A stretch of 21,817 bases of DNA from Alkalimonas cellulosilytica (GTDB lineage Bacteria > Pseudomonadota > Gammaproteobacteria > Enterobacterales > Alteromonadaceae). The DNA lies in contig NZ_JAUHLI010000027.1 in NCBI RefSeq assembly GCF_036325985.1, positions 1 through 21,817 on the forward strand, in the 5' to 3' direction. Positions 17,053-21,817 of this stretch are shown here, piece after piece (position 1 is the stretch's first letter; each line of letters starts with the position of its first letter). The position numbers and the translations under genes are program-made. The notes under the pieces were generated by a model. That model was not told where the DNA came from, did no database searches, and was given only the letters and a program-made list of their open reading frames with translations.

Positions 17053-17277
17053 TTAAAAAATGTCTGGCCGCTCGCTGAGAAAGTCGTTATCAGCCTCAGG
17101 GCTTTCACTCAAAGTTAACCAAACTTTTTTTGCTGGCGAGATCCGTAGCGACTCGCCATGTTTTTCGATGAGTACATGAGATACCCCCTCAGAGAACTCG
17201 AACACATCCGGCAAAAGAACAAACTGCCCTTGCTCATCATCAATGATAGGGGCATATATTGGAGCATCTTTGTTCAT
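17053..17277 (-). CDS. VapB-like (AbrB/MazE-type) antitoxin-like protein, orphan
   Basis: 74 residues. The pattern from about 18 onward (FVLLPDVFEF, then VLIEKHGESLRISPAKKVW, then DNDFLSERP) matches the layout of VapB antitoxins, in which a swapped-hairpin DNA-binding fold ends in an acidic DF-ER tail that wraps the PIN toxin. The usual LPKEFRF box is altered to LPDVFEF. No VapC/PIN gene is found on either side. It could be a solitary regulator, an anti-toxin against an element lacking it, or a remnant. The Shine-Dalgarno (AAGAGA) is weak. Confidence 0.55.
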   Translation of the reverse strand: MNKDAPIYAPIIDDEQGQFVLLPDVFEFSEGVSHVLIEKHGESLRISPAKKVWLTLSESPEADNDFLSERPDIF

Positions 17278-17429
17278 CGAAGCATTCTCTTTTGGTTAAA
17301 ATTGCAGCGGTTCATTCACTGATGTTTGGCATTTAGTCTGGGTTTCACATCTTAGCGGTACTGGATGAACCACTTTAGCTGTGCCCCATATCAACAATAG
17401 CTACCAAATGACTATGCCCCCAAAGCAAA

Positions 17430-17546
17430 TTACGCCTTGGTACCAAGGTACTTTTGTTTGGCAACCCTCATAGCGCAGTACAGAGTGACACCAATGGCCG
17501 AGAAGCCAACGGCAAGTGCAACCAGCGAATAGGTTTCAATGCTCAT
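17430..17546 (-). CDS. Very small single-pass membrane protein, 38 residues
   Basis: The ATG at 17546 is preceded by AGGAG at a 5-nt spacing. The product begins MSIETYSLVALAVGFSAIGV, a single hydrophobic segment of about 18 residues, and continues LYCAMRVAKQKYLGTKA with a basic C-terminal tail, predicting N-out, C-in topology. The same architecture is seen in the 71-residue protein at 15975-16190. It is easily missed because of its length. Function unknown; small membrane proteins of mobile elements include toxins, entry-exclusion proteins and regulators. Confidence 0.6.
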   Translation of the reverse strand: MSIETYSLVALAVGFSAIGVTLYCAMRVAKQKYLGTKA

Positions 17547-17690
17547 ACATTCTCCTGCAAGGATTCAAGATCATTCATCAACCAAGCATGACACACTTTT
17601 CAAATGGCGCCATAAAATGAGCACCGCAAACCGACAACAAGCATTTGTGGCAGACTCAATGTCATGCGTTGCATGGATGTACTTTAGCCA

Positions 17691-18569
17691 TCAAGCACTT
17701 CTGGCCATTTTCGAACTCATTTGATCTGCTAGCTGCAATGCCGGCGCTAAATAGGTTTCGGCCTTGTAACCATAGCGTGCACCGGGGCTGCTGCAAGTCC
17801 AAATATGCCGTAATAGAATGGCAGTATCAGCATGCTCGTTATCTAGCCAACGCAATGCATCCGAGCACACTTCCAGAGTCATTTCATCATGATCAACCAG
17901 CTTACCGAGTTGGCTTCTTCGCATGTTGCTTGCAAGTGTTTTGGTTTTACCGATGTCATGCAGCAATGCTGCCGTAATGAGTACATCGCGATCAAACTCA
18001 TTGCAAAGCGGGAGTGAGGCGACAATCTCTGCTGTTTCTACACTGTGCTCCAACAAGCCACCCTGATAATTGTGATGATAGTTCAAGCTGGCAGGTGCAG
18101 ATAAAAATGCCTGCAACACCTCACTTTGCCAGAACACACGAGTAATAAATGCTAAGAGCATTTCAGATTGGATGCCCATCAGCATCGTTAAAAACCGCTC
18201 CACGACCCACTCCGAAAGGCACCAGTTTACAGGCAGAGCTTTCCAAAATAGCGCAGGCTCCATCATGGCATTGCTAAGCCTCAACAGCTCCGGCTTCTTC
18301 GCAACAATAAACCCTGCTTGGGGGCGCATGGACAGCTCCATCGTTATCACACCATTCATAATAAATGTGTCCCAGCGGGGCGCCTCATCAAACAACAAGA
18401 CCTCACGTACACCCGAGATATCTGCGACTTTAATTGACCAGTATGGCTCGCCGAGTCTGGATACCTTGGCCACGCAACCAATCAGGCGAAAGCTTCCAAA
18501 AAAGCATTGAGTCCTCTTGTTTAACGTCGTTAAACAACCAGGGAATATTGGAAGTAAATTATGCATCAT
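17691..18569 (-). CDS. OB-fold / HD-domain phosphohydrolase, YhaM-like
   Basis: 292 residues. The N-terminal part (about 27-95) fits an OB-fold nucleic-acid-binding domain (GCVAKVSRLGEPYWSIKVAD). The C-terminal part is an HD domain with H175 in GGLLEHS, the H204-D205 pair in LLHDIGK and a closing D282 in LQLADQ. This OB+HD order is that of YhaM-type 3'-5' exoribonucleases and related proteins of conjugative elements. The protein is therefore predicted to be a metal-dependent nuclease or phosphodiesterase. The start overlaps the end of the integrase gene by 11 bp, with GGAGG inside the integrase sequence, so translation is coupled. This suggests a role tied to integration, excision or element maintenance. 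Two tandem ATGs leave the exact start open by one residue. Confidence 0.82.
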   Translation of the reverse strand: MMHNLLPIFPGCLTTLNKRTQCFFGSFRLIGCVAKVSRLGEPYWSIKVADISGVREVLLFDEAPRWDTFIMNGVITMELSMRPQAGFIVAKKPELLRLSNAMMEPALFWKALPVNWCLSEWVVERFLTMLMGIQSEMLLAFITRVFWQSEVLQAFLSAPASLNYHHNYQGGLLEHSVETAEIVASLPLCNEFDRDVLITAALLHDIGKTKTLASNMRRSQLGKLVDHDEMTLEVCSDALRWLDNEHADTAILLRHIWTCSSPGARYGYKAETYLAPALQLADQMSSKMARSA

Positions 18570-19740
18570 GATGCACCTCCAGATGTTGGGTTACCAAACG
18601 CTCAAAAGCTGAGCCGTCCTGACGTGTCAGGTTAGGAACGTATCTGCTGTAAACACGAAAAAGCATCTCGGTTGTGGTATGCCCCATTTGCCAGGCGATC
18701 CACTCTGGATTCTCCCCTGCCGCTAACCATAAAGTGGCCGCGGTATGCCGAGTTTGGTACTGGCGACGCTTTCTGAGCTCAAGCTTCTCAAGCAAGGGGT
18801 ACCATTTGCGTTTTAACAGGTTGTGCCGACACAGTGGCTTTCCTGCACTGTTGCAAAACACATAGTTACTATGTTCAGTTCGCACCTTTTGGCGGTAAAG
18901 CGCAGCTTTTACCGGTGCAGACATCGCAATCTCACGCTGGCTGCCATCGGTTTTGGTGTACTCTTCCTTACCGTTAACGATGGTTTCCCGAACCAAAATC
19001 AGCTCATTACTAAAATCAACATAGCGCCACTTAAGGCCCAAAATTTCCCCCGTGCGCATCCCAGTGAAAAAGGCGACCGTTAACAAGTCACGATACGTTG
19101 GTTCGGCATGAGCTAAAATCCTATTGATTTCATCCAGGGTGAACGGATCCACATCCGTTTTTTTCACCTTGGCTGGTTTGAGCCTTTCGATTGCGCTAAA
19201 CTGAAATCGGTCGGCTGCTTCACTGAGGATCATTTGAAGAACCTTCAGATGGCGGTTGATATAATCAGCTGAGAGTGCCTTTCCATCTTCGCGACGTACT
19301 TTCCCGAGTGAGGCGCGAAATTGGAGTAATTCAGCTTTAGTGATTTGGTCGACCTTTCTATCCTTAAAGTAGGGTTTAATCCTCGTATCGAGCAATGTCC
19401 GAATGGTCGAAGCGTACGAGTCACGCCACGTAACCCGCATTTCGTCATACCAGGTATCAGCAAAATTCCCGAATAAAGGGTTATCGCCCATCCGTGTAAA
19501 CTGGCGCTCGTAATTCAGTTTCTGCTCAACCTTGTCAGCATTTTTACTGTTAGGGAAATACCTACGGTACTCGAAAGTGCCTAAGGTGATTTCCGCTTCA
19601 ATGCGATCAAGTAACTGCTTTAATTTTTTACGATTAGCAGCGTTGTCAGGTAAAGCCGTTTGCTCACGAAAGCGTTGATTCTTATATTTAAAATCAATGA
19701 GCAAATTCTTTGAACCCTCTCTGGTTCTGATACTAGCCAT
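18559..19740 (-). CDS. int: Tyrosine site-specific integrase
   Basis: 393 residues. An N-terminal arm-binding domain (RTREGSKNLLIDFKYKNQRF) is followed by a SAM-like core-binding domain (about 90-185) and the catalytic domain. Catalytic residues, numbered from the ATG at 19740, are R229 (TGMRTGE), R331 (YQTRHTA), H354 (QMGHTT) and the nucleophile Y364 (YSRYV). The first box-II histidine is replaced by Tyr, as is common in this subgroup. GGAGG lies 8 nt before the chosen ATG; an ATG at 19746 is too close to it. The start overlaps the excisionase gene by 8 bp, and the end overlaps the HD gene. It should integrate and, with the excisionase, excise the element. No attachment site could be identified. 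Confidence 0.95.
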   Translation of the reverse strand: MASIRTREGSKNLLIDFKYKNQRFREQTALPDNAANRKKLKQLLDRIEAEITLGTFEYRRYFPNSKNADKVEQKLNYERQFTRMGDNPLFGNFADTWYDEMRVTWRDSYASTIRTLLDTRIKPYFKDRKVDQITKAELLQFRASLGKVRREDGKALSADYINRHLKVLQMILSEAADRFQFSAIERLKPAKVKKTDVDPFTLDEINRILAHAEPTYRDLLTVAFFTGMRTGEILGLKWRYVDFSNELILVRETIVNGKEEYTKTDGSQREIAMSAPVKAALYRQKVRTEHSNYVFCNSAGKPLCRHNLLKRKWYPLLEKLELRKRRQYQTRHTAATLWLAAGENPEWIAWQMGHTTTEMLFRVYSRYVPNLTRQDGSAFERLVTQHLEVHHDA

Positions 19741-19969
19741 GAGCATGACCTCCGTTTGCCATTGGAATCACCAATCCCCAAGTGGGTTTAGACATATCTC
19801 GTTCAATCGCTTCCCACAGATATAAAATTTTCCTGCCACCAAACGGTCTGATGTAGTGGACCCCTTCAAGAAGCACCCTGTCTTTAAGTTGCTCCCGTAT
19901 AGTTCGGGAGTCATACTTGATTAATGCAGACAGCTCACTGGACGTTAAATAAGTCGTTGCACTTTTCAT
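19733..19969 (-). CDS. xis: Excisionase-like DNA-binding protein
   Basis: 78 residues from the ATG at 19969, preceded by AAGGTG; a GTG at 19978 is also in frame. The sequence has the excisionase layout: an N-terminal helical pair (LTSSELSALIKYDSRTIREQ), then GVHYIRPFGGRKILYLWEAI, a pattern typical of integrative-element Xis proteins. It is first in the leftward xis-int-HD operon and overlaps the integrase start. It is expected to bend DNA at the attachment site and favour excision, and may also repress its own promoter in the adjacent repeat-rich region. Confidence 0.8.
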   Translation of the reverse strand: MKSATTYLTSSELSALIKYDSRTIREQLKDRVLLEGVHYIRPFGGRKILYLWEAIERDMSKPTWGLVIPMANGGHAHG

Positions 19970-19999
19970 GGTAAACACCTTTTTTTTGAGTTAGTCTAG

Positions 20000-20097
20000 A
20001 TGGCATAACGCTACCCTATAAGTCAAAATGCCATTCTGAATGCAATTTAGCATCTAAAAATGGCATTTGCAAACATTTTTTGTCATTTTGGATGACA
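20000..20097. promoter_or_regulatory. Divergent control region with repeated ATGGCAT operators
   Basis: Between the excisionase and the Cro-like regulator lie ATGGCAT at 20000-20006, its complement ATGCCAT at 20028-20034 and the perfect palindrome AAATGGCATTT at 20058-20068. TGTCAT/ATGACA forms a further inverted repeat at 20081-20097. Spacings are near whole helical turns (28 and 32 bp). These are likely binding sites for the divergent Cro/CI-like protein or the excisionase, controlling both promoters. Confidence 0.6.
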
Positions 20098-20118
20098 TTT
20101 TGATATTTGAGGTGTAAA

Positions 20119-20316
20119 TTGATTAAGTGTCACTTAGCCAGGTTAATGGGTGAGCACAAGCTAAAGGTTACCGATGTTGCACGAGAGACGGGGCTTAATC
20201 GAAATACGATAACCCTGCTTTATAAAGAGACTGCACAGCGCGTTGACTTTGAAACCATTGATAAACTTTGCGATTTATTTAACTGCAAAGTTGAAGATTT
20301 GTTTGAGAAACAATGA
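20119..20316 (+). CDS. Cro/CI (XRE) family regulator
   Basis: 65 residues from a TTG start, chosen because GAGGTG lies just upstream and homologous proteins typically begin MI(K/R)CHL. Residues 8-35 form the helix-turn-helix (LKVTDVARETGLNRNTITLLY), and the C-terminus has the DKLCDLFNCKVEDLFE pattern of YozG-like XRE proteins. It is divergent from the xis-int operon and very probably sets the switch between maintenance and excision through the repeated sites between them. No separate repressor dimerisation domain is present, so it resembles Cro more than CI. Confidence 0.88.
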   Translation: MIKCHLARLMGEHKLKVTDVARETGLNRNTITLLYKETAQRVDFETIDKLCDLFNCKVEDLFEKQ

Positions 20317-20333
20317 GCTTGGAGATAATGTAA

Positions 20334-20549
20334 ATGTCTGATTCATATGAAGAGGAATTTCTCGGATATACGATTTTCGTTGAAGTCTCCGCCGATCGCT
20401 ATAATCCCGCATTTAGCTGGTCTGTCTGTAAAGATAATATTGAATATGACTCTGGTTTAGCATTTTCCAAAGATTATGCAATTGCAGAGGCGGAAGCTGC
20501 TGCGACTAAATTAACCTCTGCGGGTAGAATATTGAACACCCTTGAGTAA
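20334..20549 (+). CDS. Small acidic hypothetical protein, 71 residues
   Basis: The ATG follows GGAGAT at a 7-nt spacing and begins 17 nt after the regulator stop, so the two are probably co-transcribed. The product is acidic, with an N-terminal strand-rich part (EEFLGYTIFVEVSADR, FSWSVCKD) and a C-terminal helix rich in Ala and Glu (YAIAEAEAAATKLTSAGR). I recognise no family. The layout resembles small phage or element proteins of unknown function. Confidence 0.65.
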   Translation: MSDSYEEEFLGYTIFVEVSADRYNPAFSWSVCKDNIEYDSGLAFSKDYAIAEAEAAATKLTSAGRILNTLE

Positions 20550-20589
20550 ACTTATTTATACCTCGTCCTAGTGGAAGTTAATTGACCGT

Positions 20590-20742
20590 ATGATCAAACA
20601 ACCGATCCCTATATTTGATGTTCAACGTCAACTATCTTGGCCGACCGGTTATCCTAATTGTCGCCAAACATACCGTGAGTGTCTTAAAGAGATATCAAGC
20701 AAGCCAGTGCTCGGCACCTTAATTAACTTTTCAGATAGTTAA
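20590..20742 (+). CDS. Possible small protein, 50 residues
   Basis: An ATG-started frame (MIKQPIPIFDVQRQLSWPTG, ending in LINFSDS) follows the two small genes on the same strand. GGAAG is present but more than 10 nt upstream, so initiation would be weak. It may be a remnant of a longer gene or chance. The rest of 20743-20809 shows nothing. Confidence 0.3.
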   Translation: MIKQPIPIFDVQRQLSWPTGYPNCRQTYRECLKEISSKPVLGTLINFSDS

Positions 20743-20809
20743 CCGTAACTCACCTGATACATAGCGTTACCTGCAAGAATAATTTTTAACTTCACGGCGC
20801 ATTTGAGTA

Positions 20810-21817
20810 CTAAATTGAAACTCTAGCGCTATTGAGAATAGATTTATTTAACGACTTGGTTAACGAACCTTTAGCAGCAAGTGCTATATTCTCGACTAAC
20901 TGACTAAGGGAGTCATCCAACGTACCTATTATTTTGAAACGCTCGATAGGTATACTTACGTAACTAAGGTTAGTTCGTCCGCTAAACGAAGTTTTATGTC
21001 CACTCGTTCCGCCTTTAGCATTTTTAAGGTTCCTCAACGCTTCTCTATCTAACTTGCAAGCTACAACAAAAACATTTTTGCGCATTAAAGGATCCTGAAG
21101 CAAATAGTTAGGGCTTAACACATCAGTCCACTTGGGCTTAATCAGAATCATGTGAAGGGTGCTAATTCCACAGTCAGCTAGGTCACTCATGACATTCAAT
21201 TGACCTTTATTAATACCAAAAAAAAGTTTACCATCCTTTTCAAATGGGTACTTATGTTTGACTTCAAACTGCATAAATTCACCTGAGTCCATTCTGACAA
21301 TATTATCTACATCCCAGACAGCAGAGAAAAATGGGCTAATAACACAGTTCTTAAATAAGCGTGGCAATACGACTTTTTTAAATAAGCTCTCGCCATAGAC
21401 GCCTTGCAGTCCACCCCAAAATGCTTCCATATAACGCTCATCATCGCTGACAATATCTTCAGGCGGCTGGTACTTAATTTCGGTCATTCTGCGTTTTTCC
21501 ATCATGAAACCTTGAGCCGATCTCTCGATTTGTTTTGTTCCCCAAGACCGAAGAATAAAGTCTTTTTGGGCTTGGTCATATGTGCACCTGAGGACGTGGT
21601 AGGACTCCTGCATCAAAATATTCGTTAACTGTTCAACATCATAGTTAGGTTGGTTTATATATTGCCACAACCACCAAGCTGGCTTGCTCCATTTACCATC
21701 CGTTCCTTTATTTAAAGATTTAACCAGAGTCACAGGTAGACTGCATATACCATGAGCGACCAGCTCGCTAATAAATTGACTGAAATAACCTTCGACAATC
21801 AGCCCTTCCAGCATCTG
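20810..21817 (-). CDS. Probable PD-(D/E)XK nuclease, partial at the right edge
   Basis: At least 335 codons. The frame is still open at the edge; an ATG at 21814 may or may not be the start. Numbered from that ATG, a central segment has the restriction-endonuclease-like pattern: D168/D170 in VWDVDN, then E184-V-K186 in MQFEVKHK and Q205 in GINKGQLN, followed by a hydrophobic strand (HMILIKP). The N-terminal and C-terminal parts are unrecognised. It converges on the regulator-led small genes. It could be a restriction, defence or recombination nuclease; the fold assignment rests on one motif series. Confidence 0.65.
   Translation of the reverse strand, partial: QMLEGLIVEGYFSQFISELVAHGICSLPVTLVKSLNKGTDGKWSKPAWWLWQYINQPNYDVEQLTNILMQESYHVLRCTYDQAQKDFILRSWGTKQIERSAQGFMMEKRRMTEIKYQPPEDIVSDDERYMEAFWGGLQGVYGESLFKKVVLPRLFKNCVISPFFSAVWDVDNIVRMDSGEFMQFEVKHKYPFEKDGKLFFGINKGQLNVMSDLADCGISTLHMILIKPKWTDVLSPNYLLQDPLMRKNVFVVACKLDREALRNLKNAKGGTSGHKTSFSGRTNLSYVSIPIERFKIIGTLDDSLSQLVENIALAAKGSLTKSLNKSILNSARVSI

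Noticed and set aside
17309..17371. GGTTCAT/ATGAACC inverted repeat with about 49-nt spacer
   Set aside because: Seven bases at this distance is not beyond chance, and nothing around it supports a function.
17539..17977. Plus-strand open frames over the HD gene end
   Set aside because: They are antisense to the HD-domain and small membrane protein genes, with no ribosome binding site or recognisable product.
20550..20809. Attachment site or tRNA fragment near the integration cassette
   Set aside because: No direct repeat or tRNA-like fold could be found by eye; the element ends are probably outside the window.

Overview
The window looks like an accessory, integrative region of a gammaproteobacterium, probably marine or enteric-related. 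The reasons are moderate GC with AT-rich intergenic stretches, Shine-Dalgarno-led genes, an outer-membrane-type lipoprotein and a secreted subtilase, and a tyrosine integrase/excisionase/Cro-like regulator cassette. No rRNA, tRNA or CRISPR array is visible, so the host genus is not fixed by this sequence.

Left edge (1-393): a 21-bp tandem repeat enters from outside the window. It is followed by a non-coding leader holding a perfect 17-bp palindrome and, further down, a 12-bp RNA stem that pairs with the ribosome binding site of the first gene. That gene (394-3858) is a very large fusion: a ClpA/ClpB-type AAA+ module, a middle domain, then an FtsH-type AAA+ module with a complete M41 zinc-protease domain. 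It lacks the membrane anchor of FtsH. A small unknown gene and a probable WYL-type regulator follow (4120-5104).

Middle (5379-11943, minus strand): a tight operon encodes a lipoprotein, a secreted S8 subtilisin-like protease and two multi-pass membrane proteins, with an HTH/zinc-finger protein behind it. The operon leader carries the same 17-bp palindrome, in the same orientation to its gene and with similar flanks, as the leader of the AAA+-M41 gene 11.7 kb away. This is the main result. A cytosolic ATP-driven protease and an envelope protease operon appear to be one co-regulated, two-compartment proteolysis system that I do not recognise as described. Its biological role (envelope stress, defence or development) cannot be read from the sequence.

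Right (12249-17546, minus strand): a RecB-like nuclease/RNase H-like exonuclease/SF1 helicase fusion, followed upstream by small genes: an unknown 70-residue protein, two tiny membrane proteins, an unknown 196-residue protein and an orphan VapB-like antitoxin.

Far right (17691-21817): the mobility cassette. Excisionase, integrase and an OB-fold/HD-domain protein overlap as one leftward operon. A Cro/CI-like regulator is divergent across an operator-rich 150-bp region. Two small unknown genes follow, then the C-terminal part of a probable PD-(D/E)XK nuclease runs off the right edge. Neither end of the element (attL/attR) can be identified here.
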